Shown piece after piece: positions 16,122 through 25,914 of a stretch of DNA of 64,000 nucleotides. The stretch is from Bacteroidia bacterium (GTDB taxonomy: Bacteria > Bacteroidota > Bacteroidia > Cytophagales > Cyclobacteriaceae): positions 62,001 to 126,000 of the forward strand of contig JAUILA010000014.1 of assembly GCA_030432655.1 (NCBI GenBank), given 5' to 3'. Below the pieces are notes generated by a model. That model was given only the letters and a program-made list of their open reading frames with translations. It did no database searches and was not told the DNA's origin. The position numbers and the translations under genes are program-made. The number at the start of each line of letters is the position of its first letter. Within the stretch, counting starts at the first letter, position 1.

Positions 16122-18533
16122 CTAATTTGAATCGCCCTCTTCTACTCGTATCTGGTCCAGATCAATTTCTTCGTCATCCACTTCCTGGTAAAACCCGTCA
16201 TCATATTGTTCAATCAGAGGATGTTCTTCCGGATTTCGCTTTCCGTCATCAAATGACATAAGTAAAGCAGGCAAAAGGATCAGGTTGGTACTCATAGCAA
16301 TCAGCAGGGTAACTGATGTAAGAATCCCGAGTGCCACGGTACCACCAAAATCTGATCCGGCAAAGATAACGAAGCCGGCAAAAAGAATGATGGAGGTATA
16401 CATCATACTTGCACCTGTTTCCCGCAAAGTTTTACTTACCGCCAATGGCACAAAAAACTTATTCTGAAATAACTCCTGCCGGTATTTGGCCAGAAAGTGA
16501 ATGGAGTCATCCACACTGATCCCGAAAACAATACTGAAAATCAGCGCTGTACTTGGTTTAAGGGGTATCCCGGCAAAACCCATGATCCCGGCCGTGATGA
16601 TCAGCGGAATAATATTAGGTATCAGCGAAATAATTATCATTCGCTTGTTCCTGAACAGGATCACCATGATTGCTGATATCAGCAGGAACGCCAGAAGGAG
16701 GCTGAAACGGAGGTTCTTGATCAGGAAATTGTTCCCTTTAATGAATAACGGGGTAGTGCCGGTGATGTACACCTGCATATCCGTATCGGCAAAAATAGAA
16801 TCCACCTGTGGCGCAATAACGTTACCAATCAGTGAATCCATTTTATACGACCCGATATCGGCCACCTGCATGGAAACCCGCATGGTTTGGAAGGTACTGT
16901 CTACAAACGTTGAAAACAGCCCTGATTCATCTGACTGATTCCGCATATATCTCAGGATAAATGCGCGCTCCCGGGAATTGGGGAGACTGTATCTGTCCGG
17001 ATTATTATTATAGAATGCCTGCTTGGACGCCTTCACAAAACTTACAATGGAAAACGGAAGGGATATGTCCTGGTTTGACGCCAGAAACTCTTCCAGGTCT
17101 TCCACCTTCCTCAGGTTTTTGAGGTCGAGGACACCACGTCGGTGGCCTGTATTGACCACAATCTCCAGCGGCATGATCCCGTTAAAGTTTGATTCAAAGA
17201 ATTCAAGATCACGCCTGATATCGCTGTCTTCAGGTATATCATCCACCATGTAGGATACGGCTTTTACCTGGTAAGCGCCATAAATTCCAATTCCCACCAA
17301 AACGATGGTTACCACATAAATGACAGGCCGGTGACGATAAATCCAGAGGTCAAGCTGGGTGAGTACTATTTCGAGTGGCTTGAACTTCAGGTGCTTCAGC
17401 TGCTTTGTATTCGGAGCAGGCAACCATGAAAAAACGGCCGGGATCAGAATAATCGACACGACAAAAGTGGCCATGATATTCAGGCCGGCAACAATACCAA
17501 ATTCACGGAGAATGATAATATCCGTGGTCATTAAAACCAGAAAACCTACTGCCGTCGTGAAATTGGTTATCAGGGTAACTACCCCGATCTTACGAATCAC
17601 CCGGCTGATGGCCATGATCTTGTTGCCATGTTTCTCAAATTCCTGATGATACTTATTCAGCAAATAGACGCTGTTTGGAATCCCGATTACGACAATCACC
17701 GGAGGTATCAATCCCGTCAGGAGCGTAATCTTATATTCAAACAAGGCAAGGGTACCCAATACCCAGACCACGATAACGCCGATAATGATCATGGGAAAAA
17801 CAACTGCATCCCAGGTTTTGAAAAAGAGAAAAAGAATCACCGCCGTCACCAAAACGGACAGCAGGAGAAACATCTCCATCTCATTTTTGACCTTGCTGGC
17901 TACAACTGACCGAACAAAAGGCAAACCCGCATAGTGTACGGTAATGCCGGTTTCTTTTTCGAATTCAGCACCGGCCTGAACGATCTTTTCGGTAAGCCCT
18001 ATTCGTTTCTCGGAGTTAAGGTAATCGCTGGCGATGGAGATGAGCATCAGCGTGGCCCCGTTTTCAGTATTGATCAGTCGCCCGCTGTAGAATTGCTGAT
18101 CAAGTGTAATTTCCAGCAATGAATCAAGTACTTCCTGGTTGTTGATATTCCTCGTGAATACCGGGTTCAGCACAAACCGGCTTTCCGCCGTATCCTTTTC
18201 CAGCCTTTTTACTTCCGGCAAACTAAAAACACGGGTAACTCCTTCCAGTGAATCAATTTTAAAACTAAGCTGCCGAAGTCGCTCAAAATTCTGGTATTCG
18301 TAGATAGTACTGTCCTTGAAGCCAAGTGCTATGAGGTTACCATCCTCACCAAACTCTTCCTTGAAATTCATGAATTCTATCATATCCGGATCGGTCGAGG
18401 GAACCGTCTTGGCAAAGTCGTAGCTCATCTCGACTTCTCTCATATGATAGGCCATGAATATGGTGATCACCCCGATAAGGATAACCAGTATCAGCCTTTG
18501 CTTGATGATAATATGGCTTAATCTAGTCCACAT
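16122..18533 (-). CDS. RND/MMPL-family exporter
   Basis: About 803 residues in two repeats, each with one span, a large periplasmic domain and a bundle of five or six spans (roughly 12 in all). The first bundle includes PMIIIGVIVVWVLGTLALFEY and GIPNSVYLLNKYHQE, the second GISVDDSIHFLAKYRQE, typical of the MMPL/RND superfamily (predicted exporters of lipids or hydrophobic compounds). No periplasmic adaptor or outer-membrane channel is nearby. ATG 18533 is preferred over GTG 18545, because a promoter box at 18545-18552 would overlap the GTG. The C-terminus is a strongly acidic cytoplasmic tail. The substrate is unknown. Confidence 0.85.
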   Translation of the reverse strand: MWTRLSHIIIKQRLILVILIGVITIFMAYHMREVEMSYDFAKTVPSTDPDMIEFMNFKEEFGEDGNLIALGFKDSTIYEYQNFERLRQLSFKIDSLEGVTRVFSLPEVKRLEKDTAESRFVLNPVFTRNINNQEVLDSLLEITLDQQFYSGRLINTENGATLMLISIASDYLNSEKRIGLTEKIVQAGAEFEKETGITVHYAGLPFVRSVVASKVKNEMEMFLLLSVLVTAVILFLFFKTWDAVVFPMIIIGVIVVWVLGTLALFEYKITLLTGLIPPVIVVIGIPNSVYLLNKYHQEFEKHGNKIMAISRVIRKIGVVTLITNFTTAVGFLVLMTTDIIILREFGIVAGLNIMATFVVSIILIPAVFSWLPAPNTKQLKHLKFKPLEIVLTQLDLWIYRHRPVIYVVTIVLVGIGIYGAYQVKAVSYMVDDIPEDSDIRRDLEFFESNFNGIMPLEIVVNTGHRRGVLDLKNLRKVEDLEEFLASNQDISLPFSIVSFVKASKQAFYNNNPDRYSLPNSRERAFILRYMRNQSDESGLFSTFVDSTFQTMRVSMQVADIGSYKMDSLIGNVIAPQVDSIFADTDMQVYITGTTPLFIKGNNFLIKNLRFSLLLAFLLISAIMVILFRNKRMIIISLIPNIIPLIITAGIMGFAGIPLKPSTALIFSIVFGISVDDSIHFLAKYRQELFQNKFFVPLAVSKTLRETGASMMYTSIILFAGFVIFAGSDFGGTVALGILTSVTLLIAMSTNLILLPALLMSFDDGKRNPEEHPLIEQYDDGFYQEVDDEEIDLDQIRVEEGDSN

Positions 18534-18544
18534 TTTTGAAGCCA

Positions 18545-18552
18545 CAAAGGTA
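18545..18552 (-). promoter_or_regulatory. Candidate -7 element for the exporter-ileS-lspA unit
   Basis: Reads TACCTTTG, an exact TAnnTTTG match, ending only 11 bases before ATG 18533. It predicts a leader of a few bases. No -33 TTTG was found. Confidence 0.45.
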
Positions 18553-18599
18553 AGGATTTTCCGCGTTTAACCTATTCGATGTGTCACAACCACACCACG

Positions 18600-19934
18600 T
18601 TACCGGCCGGGCAGAGAAATCCCCTTAATCAGCCGGTACATAGCGATGGCGTGCGTGTCTGTCATTCCGGAAACCAGGTCATTTATAACCATTTGCATTC
18701 CGTAAACATCCTTTTCAGCACCGCATTTTTGAAGCTCGGCCTGCATATCAGCCGGCAACAACCGCAACATTGTTTTATCACTGAGTGCCTTCTCCTGTTT
18801 TATGTAGATCGCCCCTGCACTACTGCTGATAGCATCCAGCAAACCAGGTAACACTTCAAATCCTGCCAGCTCTGTTCTTGTCACATCCCTGCTGCGATAA
18901 ATTTTCTCGATAGAAAGGGAAATAATATCCTTTAAAACCCCGGATGCTCCAATCGAGGAGGTGAGTGCCTGATCAAAGGATCCGGAAAGCAACCCGGACT
19001 CATTATCCAGAAATACTTCCACGCACTGATCAATCAAAACGCCAATCGACAATGCCCGGAGTGTCCCCACCCGTTCTTCCATGCTGCTTATCTGCCTGAG
19101 CTTTTCGGGTTTGAATTTCTCCTTTAAAATCCGGGCATACAATGCTTCCGTTTCTTCATAGGTTACCAGACCCATCCTGCACCCATCCTCCAGGTCGATC
19201 AGGTGATAACATATGTCGTCCGCCGCTTCCACAAGAAACGTCAGCGGGTGCCGGCACCAGGAGTCCGGCCCCAGCGATTCCAGACCCGTTGATTCAGCGA
19301 CAAAGGAAAATACCTCCTTCTCACTTTGAAAATAGCCATATTTCTTTTGGCTTTTACGATTCTCAGCCACCTTATCCAGAGCAGACGGCCGCGGATATTT
19401 TGTAAAGGCTGCCAGCGTGGCTGCCGTAAGCTGTAATCCCTGAAAGCGTGGTTTATTCAACAGCCGAAATCCCTGGGCATTACCTTCAAACCGTATAAGG
19501 TCCTGCCATTGATCCGGTTTCATGAATTTTTCCAGCTCACGGCCATCCTGGCGTAAATAATATTCTGAAATGGCTTCTTCTCCGGAATGACCAAAAGGAG
19601 GATTTCCAATATCGTGACACAATGCAGCCGCAGCCACAATACTTCCGAAATCATGAAATGAAAATCCCTGTAACCCATGCCTGTCAACAATCGCCTGGCC
19701 TGCCTTTTTCCCAAGTGATCGCCCGACACTGCTCACTTCGAGACTGTGTGTAAGTCTTGTATGAACAAAATCATCCTCCGGCAGCGGGTGAACCTGTGTT
19801 TTGTCCTGCAGCCTTCGGAATGGATGGGAGAATATTATCCTGTCATAATCCTGTTCGAAGGCACTTCGGACGGGTTCATGCCTGTGAGGCTTTTTACCCC
19901 TTCGCTGATTAGAAAGTAACTGAAGCCACTCCAC
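18600..19934 (-). CDS. dgt: Deoxyguanosinetriphosphate triphosphohydrolase-like protein
   Basis: 444 residues of the HD-superfamily dNTPase. The metal site is visible as HTRLTHSLEVSSVGRSLG followed by AALCHDIGNPPFGHSGE (HD pair), with further catalytic residues in the middle third. It hydrolyses dNTPs to deoxynucleosides and triphosphate, trimming the dNTP pool. It starts with GTG 19934, whose G is the last base of the glyS TAG stop (TAGTG), so it is coupled to glyS. The N-terminus MEWLQLLSNQRRG fits the family. The substrate preference (dGTP or mixed) cannot be told from sequence. Confidence 0.92.
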   Translation of the reverse strand: MEWLQLLSNQRRGKKPHRHEPVRSAFEQDYDRIIFSHPFRRLQDKTQVHPLPEDDFVHTRLTHSLEVSSVGRSLGKKAGQAIVDRHGLQGFSFHDFGSIVAAAALCHDIGNPPFGHSGEEAISEYYLRQDGRELEKFMKPDQWQDLIRFEGNAQGFRLLNKPRFQGLQLTAATLAAFTKYPRPSALDKVAENRKSQKKYGYFQSEKEVFSFVAESTGLESLGPDSWCRHPLTFLVEAADDICYHLIDLEDGCRMGLVTYEETEALYARILKEKFKPEKLRQISSMEERVGTLRALSIGVLIDQCVEVFLDNESGLLSGSFDQALTSSIGASGVLKDIISLSIEKIYRSRDVTRTELAGFEVLPGLLDAISSSAGAIYIKQEKALSDKTMLRLLPADMQAELQKCGAEKDVYGMQMVINDLVSGMTDTHAIAMYRLIKGISLPGR

Positions 19935-21478
19935 TACAGCTGACGGAGTAAACGATTAATGGATACAAGGTCAGCGATTCGATCATTCAGCTGATCTATT
20001 GCTATACGTTCCTGTGCCGCTGAATCCCGTTCGCGGATAGTTACCGTATTGTCCTTCAGGGTATCATGGTCTATCGTGATACAGTATGGTGTGCCTATTG
20101 CATCCTGACGGCGATACCGTCTGCCAATGGCGTCTTTTTCCTCATACTGGCAATTGAAATCATATTTCAGCTGCTCAAATACTTCCATGGCTTTTTCAGG
20201 CAGTCCGTCCTTCTTAAGCAACGGAAGCACTGCGACTTTCTGGGGAGCCAGGGGTGCAGGTATCTTGAGCACCACACGCTCACTGCCATCTTCCAGTGTC
20301 TCTTCCTGATAGGAGGCCGCCAGAACAGCAAGAAACATCCTGTCCAGTCCGATCGAAGTTTCTATGACATAAGGAACATAACTGCGGTTTTCCTGCGGAT
20401 CAAAAAACTGTAATTTTTTTCCTGAATACTTTTCGTGCGCACCCAGGTCAAAGTCTGTACGGCTGTGAATGCCTTCCAGTTCCTTGAATCCCATGGGAAA
20501 GTTAAACTCAATATCCGCCGCAGCATTGGCATAGTGGGCCAGGTTCAGGTGATCATGGAATCGGTAATTTTCTTCTCCCATGCCCAGTGACTGGTGCCAT
20601 TTCATCCTTTTCTCTTTCCAGTGTTCGTACCAGGTCAGTTCTTCACCCGGTTTTACGAAATACTGCATTTCCATCTGCTCAAACTCCCGCATCCGGAAAA
20701 TAAACTGCCGCGCGATAATTTCGTTCCTGAATGCTTTTCCAATCTGAGCAATTCCGAACGGGATTTTCATCCTGCCGGTCTTTTGAACATTCAGGTAATT
20801 AACAAAAATACCCTGGGCGGTTTCCGGCCTGAGATAAATTTTACTCGCTCCGTCCGCCACCGACCCAAGCTCAGTAGAAAACATCAGGTTAAACTGACGG
20901 ACATCGGTCCAGTTTCTCGAACCTGAAACGGGGTCAGCAATCTCCAGATCCTCAATCAACTGCTTAACACCTGCCAGGTCTCCACTACCAAGTGTATCTT
21001 TCATCCTGGCGTTGATGGTTTCGATCTGCTCCTGGTACCTGAGAACACGCGGATTGGTAGAAACAAACTGTTCCCTGTCAAACGATTCTCCAAACCTCTT
21101 TTCCGCCTTCGCGATTTCCTTATCCCGCTTTGCCTCAATTTTGGCAACATGATCCTCAATCAGCACATCCGCCCGGTAACGCTTTTTAGAATCCTTGTTA
21201 TCAATCATCGGGTCATTGAACGCATCCACGTGTCCGGATGCTTTCCAGGTAGTCGGATGCATGAAAATGGCGGCATCGATACCGACAATATTCTCATTCA
21301 TCCGGACCATCGCCTTCCACCAGTATTCTTTAATATTATTTTTTAATTCGACCCCCTGTTGCCCGTAATCATAGGTAGCTGCCAGGCCATCGTAGATTTC
21401 ACTGGATGGAAATATGAACCCATACTCCTTGGCATGGGAGATTATATTCTTGAAAAGATTGTCGTCATTTTGTGCCAT
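19934..21478 (-). CDS. glyS: Glycyl-tRNA synthetase (alpha2 type)
   Basis: 514 residues of the dimeric class II enzyme also found in archaea and eukaryotes, which charges tRNA-Gly. Motifs: FPSSEIYDGLAATYDYGQQG near the N-terminus, motif 2 around FRNEIIARQFIFRMREFEQME, and a C-terminal anticodon-binding domain starting near PLAPQKVAVLPL. The frame is open to 21616, but ATG 21478 (MAQNDDNLFKNI) gives the family's usual N-terminus and avoids overlapping the kinase gene upstream. A TAnnTTTG box ends five bases before this ATG, implying a nearly leaderless message. Confidence 0.95.
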   Translation of the reverse strand: MAQNDDNLFKNIISHAKEYGFIFPSSEIYDGLAATYDYGQQGVELKNNIKEYWWKAMVRMNENIVGIDAAIFMHPTTWKASGHVDAFNDPMIDNKDSKKRYRADVLIEDHVAKIEAKRDKEIAKAEKRFGESFDREQFVSTNPRVLRYQEQIETINARMKDTLGSGDLAGVKQLIEDLEIADPVSGSRNWTDVRQFNLMFSTELGSVADGASKIYLRPETAQGIFVNYLNVQKTGRMKIPFGIAQIGKAFRNEIIARQFIFRMREFEQMEMQYFVKPGEELTWYEHWKEKRMKWHQSLGMGEENYRFHDHLNLAHYANAAADIEFNFPMGFKELEGIHSRTDFDLGAHEKYSGKKLQFFDPQENRSYVPYVIETSIGLDRMFLAVLAASYQEETLEDGSERVVLKIPAPLAPQKVAVLPLLKKDGLPEKAMEVFEQLKYDFNCQYEEKDAIGRRYRRQDAIGTPYCITIDHDTLKDNTVTIRERDSAAQERIAIDQLNDRIADLVSINRLLRQL

Positions 21479-21483
21479 GGATG

Positions 21484-21491
21484 CAAAGATA
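21484..21491 (-). promoter_or_regulatory. Candidate -7 element for glyS-dgt
   Basis: Reads TATCTTTG, an exact TAnnTTTG match, with five bases between the box and the glyS ATG. Transcription would start at or next to the A of the ATG. No -33 box was recognised. Confidence 0.45.
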
Positions 21492-21527
21492 GAAAAATGA
21501 TCTGTTCCGGCGCATCCGATAATGGCT

Positions 21528-23219
21528 TTAAACCCTGACAGGTTCCTTTTTCGGGAGAATGACCGTAAAGGTGGATCCCACACCCCTTTCTGAGAAAAGT
21601 TCGATGTCACCGTCAAGCTTACGGATCATTTCGCGTGCTATATATAATCCCAGACCGGACCCTTTGGAATTTTCATGTCCCCGGTAAAACATATCAAAGA
21701 TCTTTTTCTGGATTTCCTTATGTATTCCCTGCCCGTTATCCGAAATACTGATGTGAAATAACCCGGACTCTTCCGACAAAGCAATTCTTATAAACGGATC
21801 ATCCTGCGCGGGATTGTGGTATTTTACCGCATTACCAATCAGGTTATTCATAACTATCTTAAGCCGGCCGGGATCAGTTACGACGTTCAACCCGCGGTCC
21901 AGCTTATTCTCAATTCGGATTTCCTGCATATTCTCCATGTACTTGAGACCTTCAATGACCTGTTCAGTCATGCTATAAAGGCTAAATTCCTGCAATACAG
22001 GTTCTGTCCGGGTATTACGCGAATAATCAATGATTTCCTCAATAAATCCATTCAGTGCATGCACTCTTTCCCGCATCATCCTGATACACTTGATCATTTC
22101 CTGCGGGTCCTCACTCATTTCAGCGATACTCATCAGACCGAGGATACTGCTTAACGGTGATTTAAGGTCATGGGAAACACTGTATACAAAACGGTCAAGT
22201 TCGGCATTGGCCTTTTCCAGCATCAGGTTCTGATGCTGTATTTTCTTTTCAGCGGCCTTCCGCTCAGAAATGTCGGTGATCGACCCCACCATACGGAGGG
22301 GTTTGCCTTTATCATCCCATTCCGCCTGCCCTGAATCAAGCACCCAGATGTATTCTCCTGTTCCGCGACGGACCCTAAGCTCAATTTCAAATTTTGTTCG
22401 TTCCCGGAGGTGGTCATCAAGGGCCTTAACAGCGTGTTCGAGATCCTCAGGATGAACAATATTTTCAAAGCTCTGACGCCTGGCATTTATAGTTTTCTCA
22501 AGAGAATAACCAAGGATGGAATTAAGCAAGGGAGACATGTACAGCCGGTCATTCACCGCGTCCCAGTCCCAAATTCCTGCACTGGAGCCTTTCAGTGCCA
22601 GCTTGAACCGGTTACGGCTTTCACTCAGCTCTTCGGTGAGTTTTAACAGGTCTTTTTCGGTTTCACGGATATTGGACAGGGTAATATGATTGATCTTGAT
22701 CAGGTAATAGATCATCAGGGTAATCAGACTCAGGGAAATAATAAAATTTACCCCGTAAGTCACTTTAAAGTATTCCTCCCCCAGCTCATAAATGTCCGAA
22801 GACCAACGGAAGAAATACAGGACGCTGAATAGCGCGATTATAACCACAGCCGACCCAATCCCCAACGCAAGCCGGTCATGGCCGAATATGGTCATTGAGG
22901 CTACCACCACCACGACGAAATAAAGGTAAATCCCTGTATTACCGGGTTCCAGGAATGAAAAGAGCACCAGGATCAGTAATGTACTCAGCAGGAAAATAAA
23001 CCGTCCGCCGGTGTAATAACCGGCTCTCAGGAGCAGGATCGTGCATATATAGCCGCCAATAAGAACAAAGTATGCGGACAGGTATTCTGTCCGGGCGAAA
23101 TACATATCAATAAAGAAATAGAGGAGGCTGATCAGACTGGCAAGAATGGATAACGTACCGGTAAGCATGACCCGTTTGTAAACAGGCCAGGAATCAACGT
23201 ATTTATTCCGCCCAATCAC
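21528..23219 (-). CDS. Membrane PAS-domain sensor histidine kinase
   Basis: 563 residues. Six membrane spans (about 17-175) with little extracellular sequence, a short coiled linker, one PAS/PAC domain (about 203-322, ending in GSITDISERKAAEKK), HisKA with the phospho-accepting His350 in VYSVSHDLKSPLSS, and a HATPase domain with N box NNLIGNAVKY, G1 DNGQG and G2 GSGLGLYIA. There is no receiver domain and no response regulator gene nearby, so it is an orphan kinase. The start is uncertain: GTG 23219 is used, ATG 23168 is possible. It resembles the cytoplasmic kinase at 29855-32494 in its last 230 residues. Confidence 0.88.
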   Translation of the reverse strand: MIGRNKYVDSWPVYKRVMLTGTLSILASLISLLYFFIDMYFARTEYLSAYFVLIGGYICTILLLRAGYYTGGRFIFLLSTLLILVLFSFLEPGNTGIYLYFVVVVVASMTIFGHDRLALGIGSAVVIIALFSVLYFFRWSSDIYELGEEYFKVTYGVNFIISLSLITLMIYYLIKINHITLSNIRETEKDLLKLTEELSESRNRFKLALKGSSAGIWDWDAVNDRLYMSPLLNSILGYSLEKTINARRQSFENIVHPEDLEHAVKALDDHLRERTKFEIELRVRRGTGEYIWVLDSGQAEWDDKGKPLRMVGSITDISERKAAEKKIQHQNLMLEKANAELDRFVYSVSHDLKSPLSSILGLMSIAEMSEDPQEMIKCIRMMRERVHALNGFIEEIIDYSRNTRTEPVLQEFSLYSMTEQVIEGLKYMENMQEIRIENKLDRGLNVVTDPGRLKIVMNNLIGNAVKYHNPAQDDPFIRIALSEESGLFHISISDNGQGIHKEIQKKIFDMFYRGHENSKGSGLGLYIAREMIRKLDGDIELFSERGVGSTFTVILPKKEPVRV

Positions 23220-23263
23220 CAGGTCCCTGATGAATGTTGAACCGGTCTGCGAATACGTTTCTT

Positions 23264-24079
23264 TTATTTTATGGTTTTTGCCTGGTTCCAGTATTTATCC
23301 ATTTCTGCGAGAGACATAGAAGACAGTTCCTTTCCATCTTGCCGGGATGCCTCTTCCATGTATTTAAAACGCTTTATGAACTTTTTATTTGTTCGCTCAA
23401 GAGCTTCTTCCGGGTTAATGTCAAGAAAACGGGCAAAATTTACAAGGGAAAAAATTAAATCCCCAAACTCCTCCTGCGTTTTGCGTTTATTCGGGGTCCG
23501 ATGGTCAAACTCGGCCTTGAATTCGCTTAGTTCTTCCTCTACTTTCTCCCATACCTGATTGCGCTCTTCCCAATCAAACCCAACCCCGCGCGCTTTTTCC
23601 TGAATTCTCATCGCCTTAACCAGGGATGGCAGCGAAACAGGCACACCACCAAGCACTGAACGTTCAGACCGGCCCTTCTCCTTCAGCTTTATCTTCTCCC
23701 AGTTTGCCTTAACTGTTTCTTCATCGTCAGCCCTGGTGTCCCCGTAAATGTGCGGATGACGTTCAATCAGTTTATCGCATACCGAATTGAGCACGTCCGC
23801 CATGTCAAAAGAAGCCTTCTCATCTGCAATCCGTGCATAAAACACATTATGGAGCATCAGGTCTCCGAGCTCCTTTTTTATCTCCACCATATCATGCTCG
23901 AGGATGGCATCACTCAGTTCATAGGTTTCTTCGATGGTAAGGTGTCTGAGTGATTCCAGAGTTTGCTTTTTATCCCACGGACAATTCTCACGTAATTCAT
24001 CCATGATCGTCAGCAAACGGTCAAAAGCGTCCAGTTTAGCTTTTCTTCGCGGGTCAGGTTTGGTCTCAGGTTTTTTCAT
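23264..24079 (-). CDS. mazG: Nucleoside triphosphate pyrophosphohydrolase MazG
   Basis: 271 residues with the two tandem MazG domains of the full-length enzyme. The first has EETYELSDAI followed by KKELGDLML, the second VEEELSEFKAE and QEEFGDLIFSL, supplying the Glu and Asp metal ligands. It hydrolyses NTPs and dNTPs to monophosphates and pyrophosphate, a housecleaning role. ATG 24079 (MKKPETKPDPRRK) gives the usual start; the frame is open to 24157 but the extra residues do not match the family. It is divergent from the small protein at 24160 and 45 bases upstream of the kinase GTG. Confidence 0.93.
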   Translation of the reverse strand: MKKPETKPDPRRKAKLDAFDRLLTIMDELRENCPWDKKQTLESLRHLTIEETYELSDAILEHDMVEIKKELGDLMLHNVFYARIADEKASFDMADVLNSVCDKLIERHPHIYGDTRADDEETVKANWEKIKLKEKGRSERSVLGGVPVSLPSLVKAMRIQEKARGVGFDWEERNQVWEKVEEELSEFKAEFDHRTPNKRKTQEEFGDLIFSLVNFARFLDINPEEALERTNKKFIKRFKYMEEASRQDGKELSSMSLAEMDKYWNQAKTIK

Positions 24080-24135
24080 TCTTTTGTGTTTAAAGAAACT
24101 TTCAATCAATGCCTGTCGTTTCCCAATTGAATTGA

Positions 24136-24143
24136 TAACTTTG
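24136..24143 (+). promoter_or_regulatory. Candidate -7 element for the NqrM-like gene
   Basis: TAACTTTG, an exact TAnnTTTG match on the + strand, ending 16 bases before the ATG at 24160. No -33 box was seen. Confidence 0.4.
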
Positions 24144-24159
24144 CTCAAAGAATACAAAG

Positions 24160-24396
24160 ATGGCGACTTTATTGTTAGGAATCGGATTTATTGGGATATT
24201 CTTCATATTCATGTCTGTGCGTCTCATTTTCCTGAAAGACGGTCAGTTTAAGGGGACGTGTGCCAGCCAGAATCCATACCTGAACAAAGAAGGAGCTACT
24301 TGTGGCTATTGCGGAAAAAAAGTGGGCGAAGAAGGTTGCGGAAAGGATGACCAGGAGGAGAATGAGGTCGACAAAGTAATATCCAGATTCAATTGA
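24160..24396 (+). CDS. NqrM-like small membrane-anchored cysteine protein
   Basis: 78 residues: an N-terminal span (LLLGIGFIGIFFIFMSVRLIF), then a cytoplasmic Cys-rich tail with four Cys (GTCAS, CGYCGKK, GCGKDD). The layout and the RLIFLKDGQFKGTCAS segment resemble NqrM (DUF539), which helps insert iron into Na+-translocating NADH:quinone reductase. No nqr gene lies in the window, so the match rests on length, topology and cysteines. A small Bacteroidota membrane protein of unknown role remains possible. It appears to be a single-gene unit, with its own promoter candidate and a strong terminator. Confidence 0.6.
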   Translation: MATLLLGIGFIGIFFIFMSVRLIFLKDGQFKGTCASQNPYLNKEGATCGYCGKKVGEEGCGKDDQEENEVDKVISRFN

Positions 24397-24418
24397 TTTT
24401 TAACGAATTGAAACCCGG

Positions 24419-24440
24419 CGGGCAATAGCCCGTTTTTTTT
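24419..24440 (+). terminator. Rho-independent terminator after the NqrM-like gene
   Basis: A 5-bp GC stem CGGGC/GCCCG with loop AATA (24419-24432), followed by eight T. Confidence 0.8.
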
Positions 24441-24510
24441 GTGTTTTTACGATAAATCCTACCCCTTCCAAAGGGGATTTTTTTAAATTTGAATCTAAAA
24501 TCGTTCATCT

Positions 24511-25908
24511 GTGACATTAATCAAATCAATTTCAGGGATACGGGGAACCATCGGTGGCAAGCCGGGCGAAGGTCTCACTCCAATCGACATAGTGAAATTT
24601 TCCAGTGCTTTCGGAGCCTGGGCTCTTGTTTCCGGACATGGTAAAAAAATCGTGGTCGGCCGGGATGCCCGTATTTCCGGAGAAATGGTAGCACAGCTGG
24701 TCATGAATACCCTGACCGGCCTTGGCGCAGATGTCCTGGACCTTGGCCTCTCAACCACACCTACTGTAGAAGTAGCCGTAGCTGAGGAAAAGGCAGCAGG
24801 CGGAATCATTATTACTGCCAGCCACAACCCCGGTCAGTGGAATGCGCTTAAGCTACTGAATCACAAGGGAGAATTTATAAGCGACGACGATGGAAAAAAA
24901 GTACTTGATATCGCCGCATCCGGAGAAATCGAATTTGCAGATGTCCAGCACCTGGGAAGTTACGAGAAAGACGATACCTACCTGGACAAGCATATTAAAA
25001 TGATCACGGAGCTGCCGCTTGTCAACGTTGAGGCAATCCGCGAAAAGAAATTCAGTGTGGCGGTAGACGCGGTAAATTCAAGTGGCGGAGTCGCGGTTCC
25101 AAAACTTCTCAGGGCGCTTGGAGTGGAAACCATCGGTGAGTTTTATTGCGAACCTACCGGTCATTTTCCACATAACCCTGAACCGTTGCCCGAAAACATC
25201 AACCATATTTCCTCTGAAATGAATAAGGGAAGGTATGATCTGGGTATCGTGGTAGATCCGGATGTGGACCGGCTGGCACTCCTCCAGGAAGACGGAACCC
25301 CGTTTGGTGAGGAGTATACCCTGGTCGCCGTGGCAGATTATGTTCTCAATCATCAGCCCGGAAATACCGTATCGAATTTATCTTCCTCCATCGCGCTTCG
25401 GCTGGTCACGGAAAAAAAGGGCGGAAAATATTTCGCAGCTGCCGTCGGCGAGGTGAATGTGGTCAATGAAATGAAGAAATGTAACGCGGTCATTGGTGGC
25501 GAAGGAAACGGAGGGGTCATTTATCCGGAGCTTCATTACGGTCGCGATGCGCTCGTAGGTATTGCACTGTTTTTATCTCATCTCGCAACTTCCGATATCA
25601 AAGCCTCCAGACTGAGAGGCAATTATCCGAATTTTCATATTTCCAAAAACAAGATCGAACTCACACCTGAAATCAATGTGGATGAGGTGCTCTCGGAAAT
25701 CAGGCAAAAATATTCAACTCAACCAGTGAATACCATTGACGGGGTAAAAATAGAATTTGATCAGGAATGGGTACATTTGCGGAAATCAAATACCGAGCCG
25801 ATCATCCGCATATATTCGGAGTCCTCTTCGGAATCCACTGCGGAACATCTGGCTAATAAACTTATTTCGGATATCCGGGAAATCATCTCGGATAACCACT
25901 CAGAGTAG
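24511..25908 (+). CDS. glmM: Phosphoglucosamine mutase
   Basis: 465 residues of the alpha-D-phosphohexomutase family, converting glucosamine-6-P to glucosamine-1-P for UDP-GlcNAc and so for peptidoglycan. The phosphoserine is S104 in TASHNPGQWNALK, the metal loop is DPDVDRLAL near residue 250, the sugar loop GGEGNGGV follows, and the phosphate-binding RKSNTEPIIRIY lies near the end. The start is GTG 24511 giving MTLIKSISGIRGTIGG, the usual Bacteroidota form. Phosphomannomutase activity cannot be excluded. The cysteine desulfurase gene follows after six bases. Confidence 0.9.
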   Translation: MTLIKSISGIRGTIGGKPGEGLTPIDIVKFSSAFGAWALVSGHGKKIVVGRDARISGEMVAQLVMNTLTGLGADVLDLGLSTTPTVEVAVAEEKAAGGIIITASHNPGQWNALKLLNHKGEFISDDDGKKVLDIAASGEIEFADVQHLGSYEKDDTYLDKHIKMITELPLVNVEAIREKKFSVAVDAVNSSGGVAVPKLLRALGVETIGEFYCEPTGHFPHNPEPLPENINHISSEMNKGRYDLGIVVDPDVDRLALLQEDGTPFGEEYTLVAVADYVLNHQPGNTVSNLSSSIALRLVTEKKGGKYFAAAVGEVNVVNEMKKCNAVIGGEGNGGVIYPELHYGRDALVGIALFLSHLATSDIKASRLRGNYPNFHISKNKIELTPEINVDEVLSEIRQKYSTQPVNTIDGVKIEFDQEWVHLRKSNTEPIIRIYSESSSESTAEHLANKLISDIREIISDNHSE

Positions 25909-25914
25909 CAGGAC

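Noticed and set aside
21479-21616. N-terminal extension of glyS to an earlier start
   Set aside because: The extra 46 residues do not resemble any GlyRS, overlap the kinase gene, and run through the promoter-like box; ATG 21478 gives the family N-terminus.
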